From positions 62,001-126,000 of the forward strand of contig UQAR01000001.1 of the NCBI GenBank assembly GCA_900539095.1: a DNA stretch of 64,000 nt. Reading direction: 5' to 3'. Made by a program: the position numbers and the translations under genes. Under the pieces are notes generated by a model, which was not told the origin of the DNA, did no database searches, and saw only the letters and a list, made by a program, of their open reading frames with translations. The DNA is from an uncultured Ruminococcus sp. (lineage in GTDB: Bacteria; Bacillota; Clostridia; Oscillospirales; Ruminococcaceae). Below are positions 16,844 to 24,698 of the stretch, in pieces (positions within the stretch are counted from its first letter, which is position 1; the number at the start of each line of letters is the position of its first letter).

Positions 16844-17551
16844 TTATCCTGTGACCTTTTTCTCGAACATGAACATTCCCATTACGTCGTTCATAATGCT
16901 GTCCGACGCCATTTTCTTGCCGTTCTTTGTCATAAGTCTTACAATGGTCTGACCTTTCTTTTTGCCGAAGGTCATTGTATACTCATCTCCGCTTTCGGAC
17001 GTTCCCTCATAGGAGACCTGATTTTTGAAGATGTTATACTTCCACTTGCCGCTCTTGAAATATGCGTCAAAGGCCTCGCCGTAGTTCTCGTTGGCAAGCG
17101 TCATTTCGGTATCGAACTTATAGGTGGAATGTCTTACGCCAAGTATCCTTACAAACGCCAGAACAAAATATATCAACGCCAATATCACGGCAAATTTGAG
17201 CACGGTCTTTATTATCTTCTTGCCATTGCCGTAATTTTCCTTGCCGCTGCTGGAATGTTCGGTAGGTGTACGTCTATGCTCCTGGGCACTCAGCTCTCTG
17301 TTTCTCGCTGTTTCACGGGCACGTCTTGCGTTTCGAGCCTCCTGCTCACGTCTCATTCTTTCTTCTGCCTCGGCTCTTTTCGGGTGCTCATAGACACGCT
17401 TTGGTATGCCCTGTATCCTTGAACGGTCTATATACTCCTGCTCGCCTCTCTTTTGCACTGAGGAGGCAATAGGTACCATTTTTCCGCAGTTGGTGCATAT
17501 CTTAGCCCCGTCTTCAAGCTTAGAACCGCAGAATGTACAATGTCTGCTCAT
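16844..17551 (-). CDS. Zinc-ribbon membrane protein of unknown function
   Basis: A 235-residue protein with an N-terminal zinc ribbon (MSRHCTFCGSKLEDGAKICTNCGKMV), a long basic and glutamate-rich helical stretch (about 45-100, REQEARNARRARETARNRE), one membrane helix (about 115-137), and a C-terminal domain with a beta-rich look (YKFDTEMTLANENYGEAFDAYFKSGKWKYN...). This is the common zinc-ribbon plus helix plus extracytoplasmic domain layout. The ATG at 17549-17551 follows AAAGGATTGGTAATA; the frame extends seven codons upstream without a better site. It lies downstream of lexA on the same strand. Function unknown. Confidence 0.75.
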   Translation of the reverse strand: MSRHCTFCGSKLEDGAKICTNCGKMVPIASSVQKRGEQEYIDRSRIQGIPKRVYEHPKRAEAEERMRREQEARNARRARETARNRELSAQEHRRTPTEHSSSGKENYGNGKKIIKTVLKFAVILALIYFVLAFVRILGVRHSTYKFDTEMTLANENYGEAFDAYFKSGKWKYNIFKNQVSYEGTSESGDEYTMTFGKKKGQTIVRLMTKNGKKMASDSIMNDVMGMFMFEKKVTG

Positions 17552-17644
17552 TATTACCAATCCTTTACACATTTAAAACTGTTTTGTTTGTCGAAATTTT
17601 TTCTATATCTATGTCGGACTATCCGCCCGTTTTCTTTAATGACA

Positions 17645-17669
17645 CGGGCGAACGCTGTTAGCCCCTACA
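17645..17669 (-). repeat. Family A palindromic repeat
   Basis: CGGGCGAACGCTGTTAGCCCCTACA: the GAAC..GTTC variant with one mismatch in the right arm (TTAG for TTCG). It lies just downstream of lexA. Confidence 0.8.
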
Positions 17670-17687
17670 GATCTTCTTTATCTATAT

Positions 17688-18275
17688 TTACAGATATCTT
17701 ACAACGCCAACGACTTTTCCTAATATTTTTACCTCGTCAACAATGATAGGGTCCATGGTATCATTTTCAGGCTGAAGTCTGAAATGGCCGTTTTCCTTAT
17801 AGAATGTTTTTATGGTCGCTGACTCGTTATCAACAAGTGCACAGACTATATCGCCGTTTTCCGCATACGGCGTTTGCTCGATAACAACGATATCCCCATC
17901 AAGGATAGCGGCGTTTATCATTGATTCGCCCCTGACTTTAAGGGCAAAAAGCTGGTTGCTGTAATGTCTGTCAGGCTGAAAGCTTATGTAGTCTGTGATA
18001 TCCTCTATAGCTGTGATAGGCGTACCTGCTGTGACAGTTCCCACAAGGGGTATCTTCATGCCGTTGCCGCCTGTGAGCCTTATGGCTCTGTTCTGGTTGC
18101 TGCCTTTTTCAAGCAGTCCCTTTGCGGTGAGGTTATTGATATATCTGTGTGCCGTAGAAGTTGATTTATATCCGAATTTTGCACATATCTCTCTAACTGT
18201 CGGCGGATAGCCTTCTTCTATGCGTTCTTTTATAAACTCGAATACCATTTTTTCATTCTCGGTTACTTTTCTCAT
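17688..18275 (-). CDS. lexA: LexA repressor
   Basis: SOS-response repressor, 195 residues. The N-terminal winged helix (about 1-65) contains GYPPTVREICAKFGYKSTSTAHRYINNL. The self-cleavage site is A83-G84 (VTAGTP); the catalytic pair is S118 (RGESMINA) and K156 (ATIKTF). All expected residues are present, so it should self-cleave upon RecA activation. It lies 39 bases after murC on the same strand and has no separate promoter or LexA box that I can see, which is unusual for an autoregulated gene. Confidence 0.97.
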   Translation of the reverse strand: MRKVTENEKMVFEFIKERIEEGYPPTVREICAKFGYKSTSTAHRYINNLTAKGLLEKGSNQNRAIRLTGGNGMKIPLVGTVTAGTPITAIEDITDYISFQPDRHYSNQLFALKVRGESMINAAILDGDIVVIEQTPYAENGDIVCALVDNESATIKTFYKENGHFRLQPENDTMDPIIVDEVKILGKVVGVVRYL

Positions 18276-18314
18276 AGCTCCGTCCTTTCATTTTAGGATC
18301 TTGTGAGGTTTGCC

Positions 18315-19724
18315 TTACAGCTCCTTTGCAAGCCTTTTGGCAAGCTTATAGACATCTCCGCAGCCGAGGGTTATAACAAGGTCGCCCTCTTTGCAGTTTT
18401 TCTTTATATAGTCGATACACTGTGAGAAATTATATTCTTTCTGCTGTGCGGTCTGCTTATCCACAAGCTCATGGTCGGTCTTGAACCAAACTGCATTAGG
18501 TATCTTCTCTGCAAGCTGTTCAGCATATACGCCGTCTGTATTCTTTTCACGGCTGCCCATGATATCTGTTACGACTGCGATATCCGCAATGGAAAGTGCT
18601 TTAACGAAATCGTCCATTAATATCTTTGTTCTCGAATAGGTAAAAGGCTGGAAAACTGCCCAAACTCTATTAAAGTCAAGACCCTTTGCAGCTTTCAATG
18701 TGCACTCTATCTCCTTAGGGTGGTGGGCATAATCGTCAACGATAGTAACGCCTTTGACCTCTGCTATCTTCTCGAAACGTCTTATTGCACCGAAGAAAGT
18801 ATCAAGTCCCTTTTCGATGCCCTCCCATGAAACGCCTGAATATCTTGCGGCGGCAATGGCTGCAAGGGCGTTCATGACGTTATGGTCGCCCGGAACGTGG
18901 ATAGTAAGTTCTCTGACAAACTCGCCCTTATGATAAAGCTCAAAGCGTGTCTGCAAGCCTTTTTTCGACTTTATGACGGCGGAATAATCGTTTTTCTTAT
19001 CCCAGCCGAAAGATATCTTTTCTTTTTCAATGCCCTCAACAGCTTTCAGGGTATTTGCGTCGTCGCCATTATAGATAACAGCTTTGTCAGCCATTTCAGC
19101 AAACTTATGGAAAGACTTTATGATATTCTCGATATTCTTGAAATACTCAAGGTGGTCTGCGTCAACGTTAAGGATAATTGAAACGTCAGGGAAAAGTCTG
19201 AGGAAGTGATCCTCGAACTCGCAGGATTCGCAGACCATGGTCTGTGATGAGCCTGCCTTGCCTGAGCCGCCTATGCTAGGGAGCTTTCCGCCTATAACGC
19301 AGGAGATATCAGTGCCCTCCTGAACGAATATCTGTGTGAGCATGGAAGATGTGGTGGTCTTTCCATGAGTGCCTGAAACGCAAAGTGCGTTTGTATACCA
19401 GCTTGTTACAAGTCCCAATATCTCGGCTCTCTCGCAGCATATGGCACCGCTTGCTTTTGCGGCGATAAGCTCAGGGTTATCTGACATTATTGCGGCGGTG
19501 TAGATTATAAGATCTGCACCCTTGATATTCTCTGCTCTCTGACCGAGAAAGACCTCTATGCCAAGTTTTCTTACAGCCTCAAGAGTTTCGGTTTCATTAT
19601 TGTCAGAGCCTGTGATGAAATATCCCTTTGAATGGAATATCTGTACCAGCGGATACATACCTGAACCGCCTATGCCGATAAAATGAACGTGCTTTATATT
19701 TTTCAAAGTTTCATTTGATATCAT
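18315..19724 (-). CDS. murC: UDP-N-acetylmuramate--L-alanine ligase
   Basis: Adds L-alanine to UDP-MurNAc, the first peptide step of peptidoglycan synthesis. The 469-residue protein has the N-terminal UDP-binding fold (HVHFIGIGGSGMYPL), the ATP-binding P-loop GTHGKTTT (118-125), and the C-terminal ligase domain with VDDYAHHPKEI and FQPFTYSRT. The ATG follows AAGGAGTATTACTAAA. A TATAAT at 19768-19773 on the minus strand with a weak TTTATT 17 bases upstream may be the promoter. It is followed by lexA. Confidence 0.97.
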   Translation of the reverse strand: MISNETLKNIKHVHFIGIGGSGMYPLVQIFHSKGYFITGSDNNETETLEAVRKLGIEVFLGQRAENIKGADLIIYTAAIMSDNPELIAAKASGAICCERAEILGLVTSWYTNALCVSGTHGKTTTSSMLTQIFVQEGTDISCVIGGKLPSIGGSGKAGSSQTMVCESCEFEDHFLRLFPDVSIILNVDADHLEYFKNIENIIKSFHKFAEMADKAVIYNGDDANTLKAVEGIEKEKISFGWDKKNDYSAVIKSKKGLQTRFELYHKGEFVRELTIHVPGDHNVMNALAAIAAARYSGVSWEGIEKGLDTFFGAIRRFEKIAEVKGVTIVDDYAHHPKEIECTLKAAKGLDFNRVWAVFQPFTYSRTKILMDDFVKALSIADIAVVTDIMGSREKNTDGVYAEQLAEKIPNAVWFKTDHELVDKQTAQQKEYNFSQCIDYIKKNCKEGDLVITLGCGDVYKLAKRLAKEL

Positions 19725-19875
19725 TTTAGTAATACTCCTTAGAATACTCAGAATGTATGTTTATTTTATTATATAACATTTTGAGAAAAAAATAAACCCC
19801 TTTTTGATTATTTTTCAAAAAAAGAGGCAAAAATATTACTGCACATCATCATCACAAGAAAGGACGCAGAAAAGA

Positions 19876-20163
19876 ATGACTATAACAGAGGTAAAATTCA
19901 GAAGATTTATAAACGAGGGCAAGCTCAGGGCTGTGGTGAGCCTGACATTTGACGGCAGCTTTGCGGTACACGATATCAAGATAGTGCAGGGAGAGGAGCG
20001 GCTTTTTGTGGCTATGCCGAGCCGACGTGATGACAACGGAGTTTTCCGTGACATCGTTCACCCTATCGACAGTGTGCTCAGGAACGAGATAGAGGGGGAG
20101 ATACTTTCTGCTTACCGCATGGAGCTTGACAGGCAGGCGGCAGAACAGCAGGGGATAAGCTGA
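19876..20163 (+). CDS. spoVG: SpoVG regulatory protein
   Basis: Site-specific nucleic-acid-binding regulator, 95 residues, involved in septation and stage V sporulation in Bacillus and in capsule or virulence control elsewhere. It opens MTITEVKFRRFINEGKLRAVVSLTFDGSFAVHDIKI and contains FVAMPSRRDDNGVFRDIVHPID, the family signature. I chose the ATG at 19876 because the family begins there; the longer frame from 19804 lacks a start site. It is divergent from murC. The gene alone does not prove sporulation, but yabP and yabQ are nearby. Confidence 0.96.
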   Translation: MTITEVKFRRFINEGKLRAVVSLTFDGSFAVHDIKIVQGEERLFVAMPSRRDDNGVFRDIVHPIDSVLRNEIEGEILSAYRMELDRQAAEQQGIS

Positions 20164-20222
20164 CTATAGCAGGGTAATAAGTGCAATAATGACGCACAGA
20201 AACGATAAGTTTGCGTAAAAAA

Positions 20223-20288
20223 CGGGCGAACAGTGTTCACCCCTACAGATGCTTTTAAAGTCTGTGTAGGGGGAGTGCTGTTCGCCCT
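20223..20288. repeat. Inverted pair of family A repeats forming a long hairpin
   Basis: Two GAAC..GTTC-type copies face each other: 20223-20247 ends in CCCCTACA and 20265-20288 starts TGTAGGGGG. With the tgcttttaaag loop region they can fold into one long stem between the convergent spoVG and esterase genes, and could terminate both. Confidence 0.75.
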
Positions 20289-20309
20289 ATTATTTCTATC
20301 TTTTAGCTT

Positions 20310-21380
20310 TTAGCCCCAGATCTTATCGCCCATATTTGAGAGATAAGCTGTGAGTTCTTCTGCCATTTCATACTGTTCAGGCAGTCTTGGATGACCAGGG
20401 GTCGCCCTGCCTGTTCTTGTGAACATGAAGTGTGAGATCTTCTCGTCATTAAGCTCGGCGGCGATCTCGTCAACGGCTTTATCCCACTCTTCACCGTGGC
20501 AAAGGACGGTCAAAAGGAGCACGAATGTAGCGTTTGGATATTTGTTCCTAAGGTCAAGGATAATGTTTTTATAAGCATTTTTCCACTTTGCTCTGTATTC
20601 AGGGTCGGCGATATCAAAATCTTCATGGCCTTCGTTATGAGGGTCGTTCTGACCAACTGCAAAAAGCACAACGTCAGGTGTATAAAGGTCAAAATCCCAA
20701 GGGGTCACGCCCTTTGCTCCCTCTGGGAAATAGCAAAGCTTGTCATAGACTGACTCCATGCCGATAAAATTCGGTGCATGATAATAGCCTGTGTTATCAA
20801 ATATAGCGATACCGCCCTGTGCGATGTTATGTATCTGTGCACCGAGATTTCTTGCTGTTATCATTGCATAGCTATGCCATGCGTTATCGTAAACGCCCTG
20901 ATGATCTTCAGGGTCGCAGCTTGCAACAAAGTCCACAGCCTCGCACACTGCACCTGCGGAAACAGAATCGCCGTAGCACTCAATTTTTCTTGCAGGGAGA
21001 GGAGGATTTTCGAGAACTTCTCCGTCGCTGTCTATCTCAAAGCCAACGAACTCAAAGTAATGGGAGGCGTCCTGTCTTTTAAAGAGAGTAACGGTATGAG
21101 TGCCTTTTTCAAGGTCAGCTGCAATATCAAGGGTGATATCCTCGTCATTTTTATCAAAAGTCACCTTGCCCTCTTTGCCGTCGATAACAAAGCCAAGCTC
21201 CTGAATGTTGAAATACTTATGGTTTTTTATCACGGCGGACACGCTTGTGCCTGTGAAAGTCATTTTTACATTTGAGCCTGCGTAATAAAACTCAGGGCGT
21301 GTTTTGTCGGAAAAGTCTATTCTGCCCATATATGTGAGCAAGCTGTTATCTGCTTTGATAAGCTTTTTATTATCTGTCAT
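20310..21380 (-). CDS. SGNH hydrolase, carbohydrate esterase family 2 type
   Basis: Likely deacetylase acting on acetylated sugars, 356 residues. The N-terminal half (about 1-125) is a beta-sandwich, the C-terminal half an SGNH fold with the nucleophile S139 in ECYGDSVSAG, the GQND block and the catalytic H330 in PGHPRLPEQ. This two-domain layout matches carbohydrate esterase family 2. No signal peptide is visible, so it probably works inside the cell on imported oligosaccharides. The ATG at 21378-21380 follows AAAGGATATGAAAAA; an ATG 12 codons upstream has no such site. It has no operon partner; the arabinose genes lie 9 kb away. Confidence 0.85.
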   Translation of the reverse strand: MTDNKKLIKADNSLLTYMGRIDFSDKTRPEFYYAGSNVKMTFTGTSVSAVIKNHKYFNIQELGFVIDGKEGKVTFDKNDEDITLDIAADLEKGTHTVTLFKRQDASHYFEFVGFEIDSDGEVLENPPLPARKIECYGDSVSAGAVCEAVDFVASCDPEDHQGVYDNAWHSYAMITARNLGAQIHNIAQGGIAIFDNTGYYHAPNFIGMESVYDKLCYFPEGAKGVTPWDFDLYTPDVVLFAVGQNDPHNEGHEDFDIADPEYRAKWKNAYKNIILDLRNKYPNATFVLLLTVLCHGEEWDKAVDEIAAELNDEKISHFMFTRTGRATPGHPRLPEQYEMAEELTAYLSNMGDKIWG

Positions 21381-21530
21381 TTTTTCATATCCTTTCGATA
21401 CTATGTTTTTTTGCATATGTTTATTTTAGCTTTTCGAGGCATTTTTGTCAAGGATATAAAACGTTTTCAGAGAAATATTTTTACACGGAGCGAATATACA
21501 TAGATAAGAAAAATATCAGGGGGTGCTTTT

Positions 21531-21803
21531 ATGAACGATACTCAGGGCAGGCACAATGCCATTCTTGAAAACAGACAGCGTTTACAGCTTTCGGGCGTGA
21601 CGGACGTTGACAGCTTTGACGAGGAGGAGATAAGGCTGTTCACACAGCTTGGAGAGCTGACTGTCAAGGGGAAAGACCTGCACATAAACGAGATAAGTGT
21701 AGAGTCGGGAGATGTTTCCGTGGAGGGGGACATTTGGGCTTTGGTCTATGGGGAAAAGGACAGAAAGAAAAAGCTTTCGGCGATAGGAAAGATATTCAGA
21801 TAA
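21531..21803 (+). CDS. yabP: Sporulation protein YabP
   Basis: A 90-residue spore coat or cortex assembly protein of the YabP/YqfC type (NRQRLQLSGVTDVDSFDEEEIRLFTQLGELTVKGKDLHINEISVESGDVSVEGDI). In Bacillus yabP and yabQ are made in the mother cell and needed for cortex formation. The ATG follows AGGGGGTGCTTTT. A family A element lies between it and yabQ. The order yabP-yabQ-divIC-S1 protein is conserved across endospore-forming Firmicutes and supports a spore-forming lineage. Confidence 0.93.
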   Translation: MNDTQGRHNAILENRQRLQLSGVTDVDSFDEEEIRLFTQLGELTVKGKDLHINEISVESGDVSVEGDIWALVYGEKDRKKKLSAIGKIFR

Positions 21804-21807
21804 CATA

Positions 21808-21933
21808 TGTAGGGGCGACCTTAGGTCACCCGTTGGCTGACCGCTACTTGTGGTCGGTATATCCGCTTTTTTGTTGGATAGCTATTCACCGAAAAAACCG
21901 CGAACAGGCGGGCGAACGCTGTTCGCCCCTACA
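21808..21933. repeat. Paired family A element, 126 bp, MITE-like
   Basis: Left end TGTAGGGGCGACC (21808-21832, palindromic) and right end GTTCGCCCCTACA (21909-21933) are inverted with about 12 of 13 matching bases. The interior holds a further small hairpin (ACCGCTACTTGTGGTCGGT). It lies between yabP and yabQ. No clear target duplication is visible. Confidence 0.75.
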
Positions 21934-22023
21934 AGTGGGGGTGTGTATTCGGGCTGTTTTTAAGCCAAAAGTATATGCAATGTCATTGCACGGTGCAAAA
22001 GGTTGGAGAAAGGGGAAAGATAT

Positions 22024-22473
22024 ATGGAAAAAATGCAGTTAGGCATAGAGCTTGAAAGGGAGCTTTTTTTGCTGGCGGTGGTGCTGGGCTGCGGACTGGG
22101 GCTTTTATATGATATTTTCAGGGTATTCAGGGCGGCTTTGCCTCACGGAAAGATACTCACTTTTTTTGAGGATATCCTCTACACCTTTCTCTACGGCTTT
22201 GCACTTTTTACCTTTTGCACTGGACTGACAGGGGCGATAAGGGCGTTCGTTTTGGTCGGTATGCTAATAGGGTCGCTTTTTGAACATCTTACGGTGGGAA
22301 ACGCTGTTGTTTTCGTGCTGAGAAAGCTTTTCGGGACGGTCAGAAAGCTGCTTGCTAAAACGTTTTCGCCAGTGGCAAAATTAATTACCAAATGGACGGG
22401 CGGTTTGACGGACGGTTTTGTGAAAAAGTGCAAAATTTCTTTTAAGCGAAAAAAAACTTCCAAAAGCACTTGA
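22024..22473 (+). CDS. yabQ: Spore cortex biosynthesis protein YabQ
   Basis: A 149-residue membrane protein with three to four hydrophobic helices (about 12-30, 45-70, 75-100) and a basic C-terminal tail. The LGCGLGLLYDIFRVFR segment near residue 25 is the YabQ hallmark. It lies between yabP and divIC as in Bacillus. The ATG at 22024 follows AAAGGGGAAAGATAT; a TTG seven codons upstream is less likely. The divIC promoter overlaps its 3' end. Confidence 0.9.
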   Translation: MEKMQLGIELERELFLLAVVLGCGLGLLYDIFRVFRAALPHGKILTFFEDILYTFLYGFALFTFCTGLTGAIRAFVLVGMLIGSLFEHLTVGNAVVFVLRKLFGTVRKLLAKTFSPVAKLITKWTGGLTDGFVKKCKISFKRKKTSKST

Positions 22474-22499
22474 AAACTATCTTTTAATTAGTGTATAAT
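22470..22499 (+). promoter_or_regulatory. divIC promoter
   Basis: TTGAAA, 18-base spacer, TATAAT; overlaps the stop codon region of yabQ. This allows divIC to be expressed in growing cells apart from sporulation control. Confidence 0.65.
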
Positions 22500-22546
22500 A
22501 ATAAGGAATATAAAATGTCGGTTTTGTAATCAAAAAGGAGTACATA

Positions 22547-22906
22547 ATGTTAGGTTTTAAAAATAAAACGTCCGATGCGGCTGTGACCGAAAAGGACGCT
22601 GCTGAAAAAAATCCAAAGCCGAAAAAATCAAGATTTGTGAAACTTCTGACCATTTTTGCAGTGGCTGCTCTGGTAGTCTATTCGGGAGTAACTATCATCT
22701 CCCAGCAGGCTCAGATCGCTCAGCTGAAAAAACAGTCAGACGCTATAGAGAAAAAGATAACCGCCGCAAAGCAGCTCAATGATGAATACACAAGGCTACT
22801 CAGTTCTGATGATGAGGCGGAATACATGGAGAAGATAGCTATTGAAAAGCTGGGCTATGCTTATCCCAATGAACGCAGATTTTATATCGTGAACAACAGC
22901 GACTAA
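22547..22906 (+). CDS. divIC: Septum formation initiator DivIC/FtsB family
   Basis: A 119-residue bitopic division protein. A basic cytoplasmic lead (about 1-30) is followed by one membrane helix (about 31-50) and an extracytoplasmic coiled coil (ISQQAQIAQLKKQSDAIEKKITAAKQLNDEYTRLL), then the typical EYMEKIAIEKLGYAYPNERRFYIV ending. In Bacillus DivIC works with FtsL and DivIB in the divisome. The ATG follows AAAAAGGAGTACATA. Context (after yabQ, before an S1-domain protein) matches Bacillus. Confidence 0.92.
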   Translation: MLGFKNKTSDAAVTEKDAAEKNPKPKKSRFVKLLTIFAVAALVVYSGVTIISQQAQIAQLKKQSDAIEKKITAAKQLNDEYTRLLSSDDEAEYMEKIAIEKLGYAYPNERRFYIVNNSD

Positions 22907-22972
22907 GGCGAACACGGTCTTTTGACCGTTTATATAGCAGAATTTTTATTGCAGAGAGGACATAAAAATCAG

Positions 22973-23515
22973 ATGCAGCTTGAAGTAGGAAAAATTTATG
23001 AAGGAAAAGTAACAGGTATCACAAAGTTTGGAGCATTTGTGGAGCTTGACAAGGATACAACGGGAATGGTCCACATTTCGGAAGTTGCGAACACGTTCGT
23101 AAACGAGATAAAGGATCATCTCACTGAGGGTCAGACCGTTAAGGTAAAGGTACTCAGCTTGGGCGACGACGGAAAGATATCACTTTCTATCAAGAAGGCT
23201 CAGCCTGCACCTCAGAGAAGGCCAAGAGAAAACGGTCATCAGGGCGGCAGAGACGGCAGACCTAACGGTGGTCAGAGAAACTTCAACCGTCAGGGCGGCA
23301 ATTCTCAGGGCAGACCTAGAAATGACTACAACAGGGACAGGACGCCGCAGGATTTTGCTAAAAATCCACCGCCGGTATACAATGCTGACAGCAATTCCGG
23401 AAATGCTGATTTTGAGGATATGCTCAGCAAGTTCAAGGCCTCAAGTGAAGAGAGATTTTCTGATCTGAAGAAGGTCATTGACAACAAGAGAAAATCTCCG
23501 TCAAGAAGAAAGTAG
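22973..23515 (+). CDS. S1 RNA-binding domain protein (YabR-like)
   Basis: A 180-residue protein with one S1 domain at residues 1-73 (EVGKIYEGKVTGITKFGAFVELDKDTTGMVHISEVAN...GDDGKISLSIKKA) followed by a long arginine-, glycine- and asparagine-rich low-complexity stretch (about 78-125, repeats of QGG and RNFNRQGG) and a charged C-terminal helix. RG-rich tails typically bind RNA or drive condensation. The start ATG at 22973 follows AGAGGACATAAAAATCAG. Same position as yabR in Bacillus. Its RNA targets are unknown. Confidence 0.88.
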   Translation: MQLEVGKIYEGKVTGITKFGAFVELDKDTTGMVHISEVANTFVNEIKDHLTEGQTVKVKVLSLGDDGKISLSIKKAQPAPQRRPRENGHQGGRDGRPNGGQRNFNRQGGNSQGRPRNDYNRDRTPQDFAKNPPPVYNADSNSGNADFEDMLSKFKASSEERFSDLKKVIDNKRKSPSRRK

Positions 23516-23547
23516 ATACTGATACATAAAACAGAGGATATTCAGTC

Positions 23548-23811
23548 ATGAAGAATTTCAAAAAGACTTTTGCGTTTATATTTTTCATGCTGGCGGGAAT
23601 AATACTTGGTGCGTTCATAGCCTACGTCTGTGAGGGCAAGGATTATGTTGGCTGGCTTGCATGGGGAAAAAATGTAGGCGTTGAAAGCTTTGCTATAGAC
23701 CTGTATGTGATAAAATTCAATATAGGTCTTATGGTCCATGCCACTATCTCGCAGATAGTCACCATAGCTGCGGCACTTATAGTGTTCTCAAAGACCTGCA
23801 AGGGGCTTTAA
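23548..23811 (+). CDS. DUF4321 domain membrane protein
   Basis: An 87-residue protein with two hydrophobic helices (about 6-27 and 60-82) separated by a short loop with the GWLAWGKNVGVESFAIDLYVIKFNIGL pattern that marks the DUF4321 family of Clostridia. Function is not known. It lies between the S1 protein and a lipoprotein, 17 bases before the latter, and is probably cotranscribed. Confidence 0.8.
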   Translation: MKNFKKTFAFIFFMLAGIILGAFIAYVCEGKDYVGWLAWGKNVGVESFAIDLYVIKFNIGLMVHATISQIVTIAAALIVFSKTCKGL

Positions 23812-23828
23812 GGAGAGTAAAATTTACA

Positions 23829-24500
23829 ATGAGATTTCTGAAAACAGCGGCAGCAGCCTTAACAGCGGCTGTCTGCCTTTTCTGTTCTTCCTGCGGCACG
23901 CCTGAGCTAAAGCATGACACGCTGGTTTATCAGGCAAGGGAGGACTATGCGGCATTGGATTCCGCAAAGGTCGTTATAACAAATGAGGACACTGGCAATA
24001 TCGAGCAGGAGTTCACCTTCAAGTATGACGAAAAGGACGTGCTGACCTATTCCTACTACGGCAAGAACAGCGGAAAGGAATATGCACAATACAATGACGG
24101 TGTAGAAAGTTACACCTATGACAACGGAGAATATTCTCACGCTGTAAGGGGCGACAAGGGATTTTCAAAATACACGAGAAAATCAAAGCACCCACAGGCT
24201 GACGAAGGTATGCTCATGTTTGCACCAAAGGCTGTAAGCTCTGTTTCTGACATTATCGGCGATGACGGTTCGGTTACGGTGACATACGTTTATGACGTTT
24301 CAAAGCTTGGAAAAGACGCTGAGGAGATAGGCACGACCGGATTTTCCACCACCTACTTTTTCGACAAGGACGGCGGTCTTGAATACTTCACGGAAAACAC
24401 CACCACCAAGGACGCTCAATACAACTATCGTGTCGACATAACGGAGAAAAACTCTGTAGACAAGATAGAAAACAAGGTAGAGCAATACAAAGACAAATAA
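23829..24500 (+). CDS. Predicted lipoprotein of unknown function
   Basis: A 223-residue exported protein. Signal peptide with lipobox FCSSC, lipid site C22. The mature part is mostly beta strands rich in Y, D, K and T (EFTFKYDEKDVLTYSYYGKNSGKEYAQYNDGVESYTYDNGEY) and recalls a LolA- or outer-surface-type antiparallel sheet, but no family is recognised. It is the last gene of the yabP-divIC run and is followed by a family A element with a terminator inside. Confidence 0.75.
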   Translation: MRFLKTAAAALTAAVCLFCSSCGTPELKHDTLVYQAREDYAALDSAKVVITNEDTGNIEQEFTFKYDEKDVLTYSYYGKNSGKEYAQYNDGVESYTYDNGEYSHAVRGDKGFSKYTRKSKHPQADEGMLMFAPKAVSSVSDIIGDDGSVTVTYVYDVSKLGKDAEEIGTTGFSTTYFFDKDGGLEYFTENTTTKDAQYNYRVDITEKNSVDKIENKVEQYKDK

Positions 24501-24515
24501 TTATTGCATACAAAA

Positions 24516-24633
24516 TGTAGTGGCGACCTGAGGTCGCCCGTTGATTTGATACTTTTTAAACATTCCAAACAGGCTGCAAAAACAGCCTGTTTTATTTTTG
24601 TCAAAAAGCGGGCGAACACTGTTCGTCCCTACA
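24516..24633. repeat. Paired family A element, 118 bp, with internal terminator
   Basis: Left end TGTAGTGGCGACCTGAGGTCGCCCG and right end CGGGCGAACACTGTTCGTCCCTACA are inverted ends. Between them AAACAGGCTG-caaaaa-CAGCCTGTTTTATTTTT (24568-24599) is a terminator for the lipoprotein gene. Both sides are flanked by CAAAA, but many other copies are also followed by CAAAA, so this is not safe evidence of a target duplication. Confidence 0.75.
24568..24599 (+). terminator. Intrinsic terminator after the lipoprotein gene
   Basis: AAACAGGCTG and CAGCCTGTTT form a 10-bp stem around five A and are followed by TATTTTTG. Confidence 0.8.
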
Positions 24634-24660
24634 CAAAATAAGCGTATTTACGCCATTATC

Positions 24661-24698
24661 AAAAAAACGCCCCAACTTAATGGGACGTTTTTATTTTT
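24661..24698. terminator. Bidirectional terminator after the dynamin operon
   Basis: AAAACGCCCCA and TGGGACGTTTT pair imperfectly around ACTTAA with A and T tracts on either side. It directly abuts the stop codon of the second dynamin gene. Confidence 0.8.

Noticed and set aside
24511..24638. CAAAA target-site duplication around the 24516-24633 element
   Set aside because: CAAAA follows several unrelated family A copies, so it is probably part of the repeat end.
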